DNA of 35,330 nucleotides, from contig CACERG010000018.1 in assembly GCA_902561795.1 (NCBI GenBank), positions 1 to 35,330 on the forward strand. Direction: 5' to 3'. Positions 1-8,718 of the stretch are shown piece after piece (the stretch's first letter is position 1; each line of letters begins with the position of its first letter). Below the pieces are notes generated by a model. That model saw nothing but the letters and a program-made list of their open reading frames with translations, ran no database searches and was not told where the DNA came from. Source of the stretch: an uncultured Bacteroidota bacterium (GTDB lineage: Bacteria > Bacteroidota > Bacteroidia > Flavobacteriales > Flavobacteriaceae). The position numbers were made by a program, and so were the translations under genes.

Positions 1-127
1 AACAAAGCAATTGGTTTGGCAAGGTAAAGGAAGAGGTGGGATTGATGATAATACAAAAAATAGAGATGAGCGTATATCTTTATTTGTAAAAGAAATAGTT
101 GAAAACTATCCCCCAGTTATTAATTAA
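1..127 (+). CDS. C-terminal fragment of a DUF4136-like protein
   Basis: Only the last ~41 codons are in the window, open at the left edge and ending in TAA at 125-127. The readable tail contains LVWQGKG, then a D/N-rich stretch, then [18 protein letters not shown]. This W-Q-G ... R-I-x-x-x-V-K-x-I-x-x-x-[FY]-P-P pattern is what I know from the C-terminus of DUF4136 lipoproteins of Bacteroidota, whose function is unknown. The stop codon overlaps the end of the convergent alaS gene by a few bases. The family call rests on a short stretch and could be wrong; the reading frame itself is clear. Confidence 0.55.
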   Translation, partial: TKQLVWQGKGRGGIDDNTKNRDERISLFVKEIVENYPPVIN

Positions 128-2745
128 TTACCTGGAAATAAAATCTTTTTTGCTTTATCTAAAGCTAGATTTATTCCTTCAATTTTCTTTCCCCCTGCAG
201 TTGCAAAAAATGATTGGCCACCGCCACCTCCGTCTATAAACTGCCCTAGATATTTTATTATTTGAGATGCATCCCTGCCTTCTTCTTTAACTAATTGCTT
301 TGATACATAACAACTAATTAATGGTTTTCCAGTTTTACGAGAAGCAAAAACTAGTATGATTTTATTAAAGTCTTTGCCAATCCCAAAGCTCAAATCTTTC
401 ATACCTTGAGCATCCATTTCTATTTCTTTAGCTAAAAAATTCACCCCAGAAATAATTTTAATTTCATTTAATAACTCACTTTTTAGAGTTTGTGATTTTA
501 ATTTTAAAAGTTCAGAAATTTCTTTTTTTAGGAATATATTTTCCGATTGTAGATTTAGAATTGCTTTTAAAGGATCTTGCGATTGCTTTAAAAGTTGACT
601 TATATTTTCTAGAATCGTTGTTTGATTTTCAAAATAATTTTTGACTGCACTACCTGTAATCGCTTCAATTCTCCTAACTCCAGATGCAACTGCACTCTCA
701 GATATAATTTTAAAATACCAAATGTCCGAAGTATTGTTTACGTGTGTTCCTCCACACAGTTCAAATGATTGACCAAACCTAATTGTTCGGACATTTTTAC
801 CATACTTTTCTCCAAAAAGTGCAATCGCACCTTCCTCTATTGCTTTATTGTATGCAATTTCTCTTTGTTCTTCCAGGGGAATCTTTTCCAAAATTCTTTC
901 ATTAACAAATTTTTCAATGTTTTTGAGCTCTTCATTTTTCAACTTTGAAAAGTGTGAAAAATCAAAGCGAAATATTTTAGAATTAACCATTGATCCTTTT
1001 TGCTGGACATGATTACCTAAAACAGCTCTTAATGCTTGATGAACCAGATGGGTTGCCGTATGATTAGATGATGTGTTAAGACGAAGTTCAGGGTTCACGA
1101 ATGCTTTAAATGGGACATCTAATTCTTTTGGAAGATTAATGCAGTCATGAATTATAAGGTTATTTTCTTTTTTTGTGTTTATAATATTAAAAATTTCGCC
1201 ATTTTCTGACTCTAGGTATCCTTGATCTCCAACTTGACCACCACCCTCTGGATAAAAGGGTGTTTTATCAAAGGTTAACTGATAGGAATCACCATCTCTG
1301 TTGGTATTAATTTTTCTGTATCGTGTAATTGCTATGTTTGAGTCTAATTTATCATATCCTACAAATTCTTCTTTTTTAGATTCTTTGATAACAATCCAAT
1401 CTCCTACCTTTGACGAGGTAGCTCCACGTGATCTTGATTTTTGTTTACCCATCGCATTTTCAAATCCTTCTTTATCAATTTCCAAACCTCTTTCGCTTGC
1501 GATTAGTTTAGTCAAATCAAATGGAAAACCAAAAGTATCATATAGTTCAAATACATTTTTACCTGGGATTTTTTTAACTTTTAATTTTCTTATTTCGTCC
1601 TCTAAAAGAACAAGACCTTGATCAAGCGTTTTTAGAAAAGATTTTTCCTCCTCTTTAATCACATTGAATGCAAGTTGTTTTTCTTTCTTTAACTCAGGAA
1701 ATGTATCTCCCAATTGTGTAGATATTATTTCAACTAATAAATGTATAAATGGTCTTTTCTGATCTAAAAATGTAAAACCATATCTAATGGCTCTTCTTAA
1801 TATTCTTCTGATAACATAGCCAGCTCCATTATTACTGGGAAGTTGACCATCTGCAATAGCAAAAAATACTGTCCTAGTATGATCTGCAATAACACGTATA
1901 GCTATGTCAATTTTTTCTGAAACCCTGTAATTATGTTTTGTTATTTTTTCAATTTCATCAATTATCGGAGTAAAAACGTCCGTATCATAATTTGAAGTTT
2001 TACCTTGCAAAACCATACATAATCTTTCAAACCCCATTCCAGTATCAATATGTTTTTTTGGTAATTTTTCAAGCACTCCGTTGGCATTTCTGTTGAACTC
2101 AATAAAAACTAAATTCCATAACTCAATTACTTGGGGGTGATCATTATTAACCAAAGTAAAACCTGGAGTTTTTTTCCATTCTGATTTTGGTCGAGTATCA
2201 ATGTGAATTTCTGAACAAGGACCGCAGGGTCCTTGTTCTCCCATTTCCCAAAAGTTGTCTTTTTTGCTTCCAAGTAAAATTCGATCTTCAGGAATAATGG
2301 CTTTCCATAAATTGTATGCTTCGGTATCCTTTTCTAATTTTTCCTCCAAAGACCCTTCGAAAATTGTAACATATAGTCTTTCTGGATCAATTTTAAATAC
2401 ATCAATTAACAATTCCCATGCCCACTCTATCGCCTCTTTTTTAAAGTAATCACCAAAACTCCAATTACCTAGCATTTCAAAAAAAGTATGATGATAAGTA
2501 TCAATTCCTACCTCCTCTAAATCGTTGTGTTTGCCTGATACTCTTAAGCACTTTTGTGTATCAGTAATACGTTTTGAAATCGGATCAGCAAAACCTAAGA
2601 AAAATTCTTTAAAAGGATTCATCCCTGCATTTGTGAACATTAAAGTTGGGTCATCCTTAATAACCATTGGGGCTGACGGGACTATTTCATGTTCTTTTGA
2701 TTCAAAAAAATCTAAAAATTTTTTTCTTATGTCATATGATTTCAT
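124..2745 (-). CDS. alaS: Alanyl-tRNA synthetase
   Basis: Charges tRNA-Ala with alanine in the cytoplasm and hydrolyses mischarged Ser/Gly-tRNA-Ala. The protein is 873 aa, the normal full length. The class II catalytic domain occupies about residues 1-250, with GPCGPCSE at 172-179 and DTGMGFER at 234-241. The editing domain carries the zinc/editing motif HTATH (H562, H566) and CGGTH (C664, H668). A C-terminal C-Ala/DHHA1 domain has a glycine run and FATAGGK near residues 840-855. All expected signatures are intact. The start [15 protein letters not shown] matches the family N-terminus. It is transcribed away from the M23 gene, with which it shares a 134-bp divergent intergenic region. Confidence 0.98.
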   Translation of the reverse strand: MKSYDIRKKFLDFFESKEHEIVPSAPMVIKDDPTLMFTNAGMNPFKEFFLGFADPISKRITDTQKCLRVSGKHNDLEEVGIDTYHHTFFEMLGNWSFGDYFKKEAIEWAWELLIDVFKIDPERLYVTIFEGSLEEKLEKDTEAYNLWKAIIPEDRILLGSKKDNFWEMGEQGPCGPCSEIHIDTRPKSEWKKTPGFTLVNNDHPQVIELWNLVFIEFNRNANGVLEKLPKKHIDTGMGFERLCMVLQGKTSNYDTDVFTPIIDEIEKITKHNYRVSEKIDIAIRVIADHTRTVFFAIADGQLPSNNGAGYVIRRILRRAIRYGFTFLDQKRPFIHLLVEIISTQLGDTFPELKKEKQLAFNVIKEEEKSFLKTLDQGLVLLEDEIRKLKVKKIPGKNVFELYDTFGFPFDLTKLIASERGLEIDKEGFENAMGKQKSRSRGATSSKVGDWIVIKESKKEEFVGYDKLDSNIAITRYRKINTNRDGDSYQLTFDKTPFYPEGGGQVGDQGYLESENGEIFNIINTKKENNLIIHDCINLPKELDVPFKAFVNPELRLNTSSNHTATHLVHQALRAVLGNHVQQKGSMVNSKIFRFDFSHFSKLKNEELKNIEKFVNERILEKIPLEEQREIAYNKAIEEGAIALFGEKYGKNVRTIRFGQSFELCGGTHVNNTSDIWYFKIISESAVASGVRRIEAITGSAVKNYFENQTTILENISQLLKQSQDPLKAILNLQSENIFLKKEISELLKLKSQTLKSELLNEIKIISGVNFLAKEIEMDAQGMKDLSFGIGKDFNKIILVFASRKTGKPLISCYVSKQLVKEEGRDASQIIKYLGQFIDGGGGGQSFFATAGGKKIEGINLALDKAKKILFPGN

Positions 2746-2823
2746 TCAATTAGAAGTTTTTGTTTGGATCTGTTTCTAAACTTACTTTTATACTATGAGA
2801 ACATTAAATTTTGTCAAATTTTA

Positions 2824-2831
2824 TATCTTTG
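2824..2831 (+). promoter_or_regulatory. Candidate -7 promoter element for the M23 gene
   Basis: TATCTTTG fits the Bacteroidota -7 consensus TAnnTTTG and lies about 48 bp upstream of the M23 peptidase start. I see no convincing TTTG -33 element at the expected spacing, and such motifs arise by chance in AT-rich DNA, so this is tentative. Confidence 0.3.
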
Positions 2832-2879
2832 ACATTATTTCTTTTACAATACAAAAGAAAAGAAAATTTATAAAACTTT

Positions 2880-3857
2880 ATGAGTAAAGTTAAGTACTAT
2901 TTTGATCCTGACACACTTTCCTACCGTCCAATAAAGGCAACAAACAAAAATCGCATACTAAATGTTTTACTATTTACATTCTTATCATTTTTTTTCGGTA
3001 TTATTTGTCTTTTAATTTTGCTTAACTCAGATTTTCTTAATACCCCTTCAGAAGTTGCACAAAAAAGAACAATTCAAAACTATGAACTACAATTTGAAAT
3101 TTTAAATAAAAAACTGTCCCAACTTGAGACAGTTGTGGAAAACGTTGAAGAAAGAGATAATAATATCTATCGTGTTTATTTTGAAGCTAGCCCAATACCT
3201 GAAGAACAACGTTATGCTGGTTTTGGTGGAGTGAATAGATATAAAGATTTAGAAGGTTATGACAACTCTGAGCTAATTATAAATACTACAAAACGACTAG
3301 ATATACTCACCAAGCAAACAGTTGTTCAATCGAGATCTTTGGACGAAATAGAAAGTCTTGCAACAAACAAATCCGAACTAATTTCTGCAATTCCAACTAT
3401 TCAACCAATTAAAAATAAAGACCTCACTAGAGTCGCTTCAGGTTTTGGTTACAGAATCGACCCTTTCACAAAGAAACGACGATTTCACTACGGCATGGAC
3501 TTCACTGCAAAAAGAGGAACACCAGTCTATGCATCGGGTAACGGTATAGTAAAACGTGCCGATAACCGTTCCGCTGGCTATGGAAGACATATTCGTATAG
3601 ACCATGGATTTGGATATGTTAGCCTGTATGCTCATCTATCTAAATATAATGTAAGAAGAGGTCAGAAAATTAAGCGGGGTGAAATAATTGGTTATGTAGG
3701 AAATACTGGAAGATCAGCCGGACCACACTTACACTATGAGATCTTAAAAGACAAAAAGAAAATCAATCCTTTGAATTTTTATTATGGTAATCTTTCTCCA
3801 AAAGAATTTGAAGCCTTATTAACCCAATCCAAACAAGAAAACCAATCTTTGGATTAA
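2880..3857 (+). CDS. Membrane-anchored M23 peptidase (LytM family)
   Basis: Peptidoglycan endopeptidase of the lysostaphin/LytM type, predicted to sit in the inner membrane with its catalytic domain in the periplasm. At 325 aa it has a short cytoplasmic N-terminus, one transmembrane helix at about 27-48, a probable coiled coil at 65-92, and the M23 domain at about 185-300. The zinc ligands are present: H203 and D207 in HYGMD, and H283/H285 in HLHYE, with AHL at 251-253. The catalytic set looks complete, so this should be an active enzyme rather than a degenerate EnvC-like regulator. The MerR gene starts 1 bp after its stop, so the two are probably co-transcribed. This M23-MerR pair is common in Flavobacteriia. 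Confidence 0.93.
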   Translation: MSKVKYYFDPDTLSYRPIKATNKNRILNVLLFTFLSFFFGIICLLILLNSDFLNTPSEVAQKRTIQNYELQFEILNKKLSQLETVVENVEERDNNIYRVYFEASPIPEEQRYAGFGGVNRYKDLEGYDNSELIINTTKRLDILTKQTVVQSRSLDEIESLATNKSELISAIPTIQPIKNKDLTRVASGFGYRIDPFTKKRRFHYGMDFTAKRGTPVYASGNGIVKRADNRSAGYGRHIRIDHGFGYVSLYAHLSKYNVRRGQKIKRGEIIGYVGNTGRSAGPHLHYEILKDKKKINPLNFYYGNLSPKEFEALLTQSKQENQSLD

Positions 3858-3858
3858 T

Positions 3859-4185
3859 ATGCATATAGACCTTCCAGAAAAAAGGTATTATTCAATTGGA
3901 GAGGTTGCAGAAGCTTTTCAGGTTAAGACCTCTTTACTTAGATTTTGGGAAAAAGAATTTGAACAGATACAGCCCAAAAAAAAACAAAGTGGGACTAGAA
4001 AATATACTCAAGAAAACATAAAAACGATTCAATATATTCATCACCTTGTTAAGGAAAAAGGTATGACCTTAGAGGGGGCCAAAAAGCAGTTGACGCTAAA
4101 GCCAAACGATACTAAAAAAGAAAATATTTTATCAAAGCTCGAAAGTATAAAGGACTCTTTGGAAAAATTAAAAATCAAACTTTAA
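3859..4185 (+). CDS. MerR family transcriptional regulator
   Basis: A 108-aa DNA-binding protein with an N-terminal MerR winged helix-turn-helix at about residues 8-78. YSIGEVAEAFQVKTSLLRFWE is the recognition region, and GTRKYTQENI and GMTLEGAKKQL fit the rest of the fold. It ends in a short amphipathic or coiled-coil helix rather than a ligand-binding domain, which fits the small MerR proteins found beside M23 peptidases in Bacteroidota. It lies 1 bp downstream of the peptidase gene, so translational coupling is likely. Its regulatory targets cannot be told from the sequence. The gene ends 4 bp from the convergent der stop, leaving no room for a separate terminator. Confidence 0.9.
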   Translation: MHIDLPEKRYYSIGEVAEAFQVKTSLLRFWEKEFEQIQPKKKQSGTRKYTQENIKTIQYIHHLVKEKGMTLEGAKKQLTLKPNDTKKENILSKLESIKDSLEKLKIKL

Positions 4186-4189
4186 CTTT

Positions 4190-5494
4190 TCATTTCTTTC
4201 TAAAAAATATTTGAATGGGTACTCCTTGAAAATCAAATCTATTTCGAATTTTATTTTCTAAAAATCTTCGGTATGGATCTTTTAAATATTGAGGCAGATT
4301 GCAAAAAAATGCAAACTGGGGATAATTTGTTGGCAACTGAGTACAAAATTTTATCTTAATATATTTTCCTTTAGAAGATGGGGGTGGAGTTTTTTCGATA
4401 ATTGGTAACATTTCATTATTCAAGATTTTTGTTGGTATTTTTCTTTTTCTATTTTCAAATACTTCTATTGCCGTCGAAACAGCTTTAAAAATTCGTTGTT
4501 TGGTCAATGATGAAACAAAAACAATTGGAACATCCTTGAAAGGTGATATAGCCTCTCTAATTTGAATTTCATATTTCTTTGTCACATTAATACTTTTTTC
4601 TAATAAGTCCCATTTATTTACCAAAATAACTATGCCTTTATTATTCCTATGTATTAACCAAAAAATATTCTGAACCTGACCATCAAAACCTCGAGTAGCA
4701 TCAATAATTAAAATACATACGTCGGCATATTCGATTGAACGAACTGACCGCATAATTGAATAAAACTCAATGTCTTCTTTTATCTTAGCTTTTTTTCTTA
4801 TTCCTGCAGTATCAATAAGATTAAAATCAAATCCAAATCTTTTATATCTTGTATTGATACTATCTCTAGTAGTTCCTGCGATTTTTGTAACAATGTTTCT
4901 TTCTTTTCCTATAATTGCATTAATAAATGATGATTTTCCTGCATTTGGTCTTCCAACTACTGCAAAGTTTGGGAGTTCATCTCCAATTTTTTTTTCTTCT
5001 TTAGGCATTTGGCTTATTAGATCATCTAATAATTCCCCTGTTCCACTGCCACTAACACTAGAAATACAATAAAAGTTTTTGTAACCAAGACTATAAAATT
5101 CCGAGGTCATTTGGGCCCTTGAAGTGTTGTCAACCTTATTGATTGTCAAATAAACTGGCTTTCTTGAGCGTCTTAAAAGTTTTGCAATATTTTGGTCCAT
5201 TCCGGTGACTCCATCTATTACATCCACAATAAATAAAATTGCATCGGCTTCTTCAATTGCTATGCTGACTTGCTTATCTATTTCCTTTTGGAAAATATCG
5301 TCACTATTTTCTATATATCCACCAGTATCAATTAGAGTAAATTCTCTACCATTCCAATCAGTTTTTCCATAATGACGGTCTCTAGTAACTCCGCTTTGAG
5401 AATCGACAATAGCATCTCTTTTTTGAATCATTCTATTAAAAAAAGTTGACTTACCAACATTTGGTCTTCCAACTATTGCAACAATTCCACTCAT
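4190..5494 (-). CDS. der: GTPase Der (EngA), ribosome assembly
   Basis: Essential tandem-domain GTPase acting in 50S subunit maturation. I place the start at the ATG of MSGIVAIVGRPNVGKS (5492-5494), which gives 434 aa, the usual Der length. The open frame extends 29 codons further upstream, but that part is not family-like. The first G domain has GRPNVGKS at 9-16, DTGGY as G3 and NKVD as G4. The second has GRPNAGKS, DTAGIRKKAKI and NKWD. The C-terminal KH-like domain follows and ends with FQGVPIQIFFRKK. Nothing is missing. It is divergent from the initiator tRNA gene and era. Confidence 0.97.
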   Translation of the reverse strand: MSGIVAIVGRPNVGKSTFFNRMIQKRDAIVDSQSGVTRDRHYGKTDWNGREFTLIDTGGYIENSDDIFQKEIDKQVSIAIEEADAILFIVDVIDGVTGMDQNIAKLLRRSRKPVYLTINKVDNTSRAQMTSEFYSLGYKNFYCISSVSGSGTGELLDDLISQMPKEEKKIGDELPNFAVVGRPNAGKSSFINAIIGKERNIVTKIAGTTRDSINTRYKRFGFDFNLIDTAGIRKKAKIKEDIEFYSIMRSVRSIEYADVCILIIDATRGFDGQVQNIFWLIHRNNKGIVILVNKWDLLEKSINVTKKYEIQIREAISPFKDVPIVFVSSLTKQRIFKAVSTAIEVFENRKRKIPTKILNNEMLPIIEKTPPPSSKGKYIKIKFCTQLPTNYPQFAFFCNLPQYLKDPYRRFLENKIRNRFDFQGVPIQIFFRKK

Positions 5495-5599
5495 TATTTT
5501 GATTTGTTGCAAAAATAATATATTCATAACCATAGAATTTATTTTCAGATTAAAGATTTTGCACAACACACTATAAATCATTAAATTCGCACCCTACAT

Positions 5600-5671
<72 letters not shown>

Positions 5672-5675
5672 CTTC

Positions 5676-5702
5676 AAAAGACCAGTTAGTCACTGGTCTT
5701 TT
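5676..5702 (+). terminator. Intrinsic terminator after tRNA-fMet
   Basis: A perfect 11-bp inverted repeat (AAAAGACCAGT and ACTGGTCTTTT) encloses a 5-nt loop. It ends in a T run and begins 4 nt after the tRNA. The A/T tracts on both sides could let it work in either direction. Confidence 0.75.
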
Positions 5703-5744
5703 AATTTATAATAAATCTTAATTTTAAGGAATTTAATAAGTTTA

Positions 5745-5752
5745 TAATTTTG
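5745..5752 (+). promoter_or_regulatory. Candidate -7 promoter element for era
   Basis: TAATTTTG matches TAnnTTTG and lies 16 bp before the era start codon, which would give a short leader of about 10 nt. No clear -33 element is visible. It lies downstream of the tRNA terminator, so era plausibly has its own promoter here. Confidence 0.35.
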
Positions 5753-5768
5753 CCCTTATATTAAGAAT

Positions 5769-6656
5769 TTGGAGAAAAAAAATGATCATAAATCCGGTTT
5801 TGTCTCTATAATTGGTAATCCCAATGTAGGAAAATCCACATTTTTGAATGCCCTTTTGGGTTCAGACATTTCGATAGTTACACCAAAAGCACAAACTACA
5901 AGACATCGTATTTTGGGAATCGTAAATGGTACTGATTTTCAGGTAGTATTTTCTGATACTCCTGGGGTTATAAAACCATCTTATGAAATGCAAAATTCCA
6001 TGATGAATTTTGTAAAAGAATCTCTTAAAGATGCTGACATAATCATTTACATGGTTACTGCTGGAGATGAAAATCTAAATGATCAAAAATTATTAAACCA
6101 AATAAAAAAAACTAAATCACCTTTATTTGTACTAATTAATAAAATTGATAAATCAACCCAAAAATTAGTTGAAAAAAAAGTTGATTATTGGAGAACCATT
6201 TTCCCTCAAGCAAAAGTTTATCCAATATCAGCATTAAATGGTTTTTTTATATCTGAAGTATTCAATTTGATTATGGAACTTGTTCCAAATTCTCCTGCTT
6301 ATTTTCCAAAAGATCAAATTACAGATAAGCCTGAACGCTTTTTTGTAAATGAATCTATTAGAAAGCAAATTCTACAACGCTATAAAAATGAAATCCCTTA
6401 TTCTGTTGAAGTAATAACAGAAGAATTTAAGGAAAGTTCTAAAATCATAAAGATTAATTCAGTGATATTAGTTGAAAGAGAGTCTCAAAAAGGAATAATT
6501 ATCGGGCATAGGGGAAATGCCTTAAAGCAAGTAGGAATTAATGCTAGAAAATCTTTACAAAACTTCTTCGGTAAAAAAATTTATTTGGAATTACATGTGA
6601 AGGTTTCAAAGAATTGGCGTTCCAACAATCAACAACTTAAAAAGCTTGGATATTAA
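5769..6656 (+). CDS. era: GTPase Era, 16S rRNA processing
   Basis: Ras-like GTPase with a KH RNA-binding domain that binds the 3' end of 16S rRNA during 30S assembly. It is 295 aa. The G domain has GNPNVGKST (16-24), SDTPGV as G3 and NKID as G4. The C-terminal KH domain contains the GHRGNALKQVG loop and ends near NWRSN. I use the TTG at 5769, because the in-frame stop at 5745-5747 leaves no upstream ATG, GTG or TTG and the next Met is deep in the G domain. The resulting N-terminus has the right length before the P-loop. Confidence 0.96.
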   Translation: MEKKNDHKSGFVSIIGNPNVGKSTFLNALLGSDISIVTPKAQTTRHRILGIVNGTDFQVVFSDTPGVIKPSYEMQNSMMNFVKESLKDADIIIYMVTAGDENLNDQKLLNQIKKTKSPLFVLINKIDKSTQKLVEKKVDYWRTIFPQAKVYPISALNGFFISEVFNLIMELVPNSPAYFPKDQITDKPERFFVNESIRKQILQRYKNEIPYSVEVITEEFKESSKIIKINSVILVERESQKGIIIGHRGNALKQVGINARKSLQNFFGKKIYLELHVKVSKNWRSNNQQLKKLGY

Positions 6657-6709
6657 AATTCATTTTTTAAAATATGTATATTTAAAAATAAATCCATAGA
6701 TATACTTTT

Positions 6710-8308
6710 ATGATAAGATTAGTTAGTTTTTTTCTTTTTTCTATAATATTATTTTCCTGTACAAACCCCAAACAAAGCCCACCGAATATTGTTTTTATTA
6801 TGTCAGACGACCATGCCTACCAAGCAATAAGTGCCTATGGATTTGGTTTAAATAACACGCCAAATATTGACCGAATTGCAAATGAAGGTGCAATATTCCA
6901 AAAAGCATTTGTAACAAACTCAATATGTGCGCCTAGTAGAGCAGTGATGCTAACTGGGAAGCATAGCTTTATAAATGGAAAAGTTGATAACATTCAAGAC
7001 TTTGATTGGGACCAAGATAATTTTGCTAAAGAGCTTCAAAAGGTAGGCTATCAAACTGCTTTAGTTGGTAAAATTCATCTAAGAGGTTTACCACAAGGTT
7101 TTAACTATTCTGCAGTACTTCCAGGTCAGGGTCATTATTATAATCCTGATTTTATAATAAATGGAATTCAAGAGCGAATAGAAGGTTATGTAACAAGTAT
7201 TACAACAAAAATTGCTCTAAGTTGGCTAAGTGAGAAACGTGATAAGACTAAACCATTTTTACTTCTTTACCATCAAAAGGCACCTCACAGAAATTGGAAA
7301 CCTGAAAAAAAATATTTGACTCTTTTTGATGATAAAGAATTTGATCCTCCAGCCAATTTTTTTGATGATTACAGTGATAGGGGTACTGCTGCAAAGACAC
7401 AGGAAATGTTAATTGCAGCTTCAGAAGAGCAGATTAAAGCTGCTCATGGTAGCGGAGGTCAAGCTAGATGGGGTCACGACTTTAAAATGATTACTGACCC
7501 ATATGGTAAAAAAACAGGTTTTGAAAATGAATTAGATCGATTTAATAGTGACCAAAAAAAAGACTGGCTTAATGCTTACACTCCCAAAAACGATAAAATG
7601 AAAAGACAAAATCTATCTGGAAAGGATTTAGCACTTTGGAAATTTAATCGCTATATAAAGGATTATCTTCGCACAATTCAATCAGTTGACGATGGTGTTG
7701 GTGAATTATTAGATTACTTAGATAGAGAAGGCTTATCAGAAAATACAATTGTAGTCTACACTTCTGATCAAGGTTTTTATCTAGGAGAACATGGTTGGTT
7801 TGATAAAAGATTTATGTATGAAGAATCACTTCGAACTCCCTTGCTAATGCGTTATCCTAAGGAAATAAAACCCGGTATAAAAATCTCCAAAATGATTCAA
7901 AATCTTGATTTTGCACCGACTTTTCTTGATTATGCTGGAATTACTCCAAGTGATAATTTTCAGGGTCTTTCGTTTAGAAATATTGTAAGCCAAAAAGAAA
8001 CTAAATGGAGAGATGCTATTTATTATACATATTACGAATATCCGTCAGTACATATGGTCAAAAGACATTATGGTGTTAGGACTGAGAGATATAAATTAAT
8101 GCATTTTTATTATGATATTGATGAATGGGAGTTATATGATTTGAAAGAAGATCCATCTGAAATGAAAAATGTGTATAACGATCCCCAATACAAAAAAATT
8201 AAAGACAACCTTCATCAAAAATTAAAAGAATTAAGAGAGGAATACGGAGATTCTGACTCACTCGATCTTATGCATATTAAAAGGTATGTTTCGAAAATAA
8301 ATCAATGA
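6710..8308 (+). CDS. Sulfatase lipoprotein (S1 family)
   Basis: Predicted to remove sulfate esters from a glycan, probably at the cell surface or in the periplasm. At 532 aa it has a lipoprotein signal (lipobox LFSC, C17) and a metal-binding DD at 33-34. The formylglycine motif CAPSR has C73 as the residue to be converted by an anaerobic or FGE-type maturase, neither of which is in this window. Later conserved parts include VGKIHLRG, YTSDQGFYLGEHGW with FDKRFMYEESLRTPL, and a C-terminal YKLMHFYYDIDEWELYDLKEDP. The DDHAYQAISAYG and WELYDL signatures remind me of the S1 subgroup containing N-acetylglucosamine-6-sulfatases, but I would not assign a substrate. Its stop overlaps an ATG in the reading frame of the following Smr ORF. 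Confidence 0.92.
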   Translation: MIRLVSFFLFSIILFSCTNPKQSPPNIVFIMSDDHAYQAISAYGFGLNNTPNIDRIANEGAIFQKAFVTNSICAPSRAVMLTGKHSFINGKVDNIQDFDWDQDNFAKELQKVGYQTALVGKIHLRGLPQGFNYSAVLPGQGHYYNPDFIINGIQERIEGYVTSITTKIALSWLSEKRDKTKPFLLLYHQKAPHRNWKPEKKYLTLFDDKEFDPPANFFDDYSDRGTAAKTQEMLIAASEEQIKAAHGSGGQARWGHDFKMITDPYGKKTGFENELDRFNSDQKKDWLNAYTPKNDKMKRQNLSGKDLALWKFNRYIKDYLRTIQSVDDGVGELLDYLDREGLSENTIVVYTSDQGFYLGEHGWFDKRFMYEESLRTPLLMRYPKEIKPGIKISKMIQNLDFAPTFLDYAGITPSDNFQGLSFRNIVSQKETKWRDAIYYTYYEYPSVHMVKRHYGVRTERYKLMHFYYDIDEWELYDLKEDPSEMKNVYNDPQYKKIKDNLHQKLKELREEYGDSDSLDLMHIKRYVSKINQ

Positions 8309-8331
8309 TTTTATTGCTACTTTTAAAATAA

Positions 8332-8574
8332 ATTAAGGTCATTAATACTAGTATAGACTTACACGGAATCCGTCATAAAGAAGCCCTTGAAAAAGTAGAA
8401 ACTGAGCTTCTAAATCTGCAAGAAAAAGGATCTTTTTCATTAACAATTATTACCGGAAACTCGAGTATTTTACAAGAAATGATATTAAAAAAACTAAGAG
8501 AGCAAAATAAATTAACTTATTACATCCCAAGTTGGAATTTAGGACAGATTATTGTGGACTTCGTTAAGCTTTAA
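8332..8574 (+). CDS. Small Smr-domain ORF without a standard start codon
   Basis: The frame encodes about 80 aa that clearly resemble the Smr domain (nuclease/RNA-binding fold found at the MutS2 C-terminus). It has IDLHGIRHKEALEKVE, then TIITGNSSILQ, then YYIPSWNLGQIIV, matching the DLHG, TGxG-like and glycine-rich C-terminal elements. No ATG, GTG or TTG precedes the DLHG motif. An in-frame ATG at 8305, overlapping the sulfatase stop, is cut off by TAA at 8329-8331. Translation could begin at an ATT codon (8332 or 8341), or the gene may be broken. The last five residues (DFVKL) come from a repeat found again at 10786, so the 3' end may be rearranged. The Smr call is firm; expression is uncertain. 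Confidence 0.6.
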   Translation: MKVINTSIDLHGIRHKEALEKVETELLNLQEKGSFSLTIITGNSSILQEMILKKLREQNKLTYYIPSWNLGQIIVDFVKL

Positions 8575-8575
8575 A
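8557..8575 (+). repeat. 19-bp repeat, copy 1
   Basis: GACTTCGTTAAGCTTTAAA occurs here, covering the end and stop codon of the Smr ORF, and identically at 10786-10804. A diverged copy (CACTTCGTTAAGTTTG) lies at 8611-8626. It marks the left edge of the repeat-rich accessory patch. Confidence 0.75.
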
Positions 8576-8610
8576 ATAAAATGAGACTTTAATTAAATCA
8601 TCTGCATATC

Positions 8611-8626
8611 CACTTCGTTAAGTTTG
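8611..8626 (+). repeat. Diverged copy of the 19-bp repeat
   Basis: CACTTCGTTAAGTTTG differs by two bases from the matching 16 bases of the copies at 8557 and 10786. It lies between the Smr ORF and a lipoprotein 5'-end remnant. Confidence 0.5.
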
Positions 8627-8652
8627 GGAACTAATTTGTATATTTTTGCTTT

Positions 8653-8715
8653 TCAACTATAAATGAAAACAAATATTGATAAAATAGATAATGATACGAA
8701 AAGAAAGTTTTTCAT
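8653..8715 (-). pseudogene. Lipoprotein 5'-end remnant (signal peptide only)
   Basis: Read on the minus strand, this gives MKNFLFVSLSILSIFVFIYS and then TGA. The intact lipoprotein gene immediately upstream (8719-10608) begins MKNILFLPLSILSIFALIYSC, so this is the start of a paralogous gene cut off exactly where the lipobox cysteine should be. It begins 3 bp after the stop of that gene and has no promoter repeat of its own. I read it as a relic rather than a functional 20-aa peptide, although a short expressed peptide cannot be excluded. Confidence 0.65.
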
Positions 8716-8718
8716 TTG
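8687..8718 (-). repeat. 32-bp perfect direct repeat, copy 1
   Basis: The 32 bases covering the first ten codons of the remnant plus adjoining upstream bases are identical to 13406-13437. The corresponding stretch of the intact lipoprotein gene (10579-10610 region) differs at about four positions. The two perfect copies bound a 4.7-kb segment. Confidence 0.8.

Noticed and set aside
1301-1621. 106-codon open frame opposite alaS, and similar antisense frames elsewhere (e.g. 2255-2449, 4770-5072, 14003-14335, 28396-28659)
   Set aside because: Each lies wholly inside a well-supported gene on the other strand, has no family features, and reads as a shadow of that gene.
5495-5581. N-terminal extension of Der by 29 codons
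   Set aside because: The extra residues do not fit Der, whose P-loop begins about 8 residues from the start; the ATG at 5492-5494 gives the normal length.
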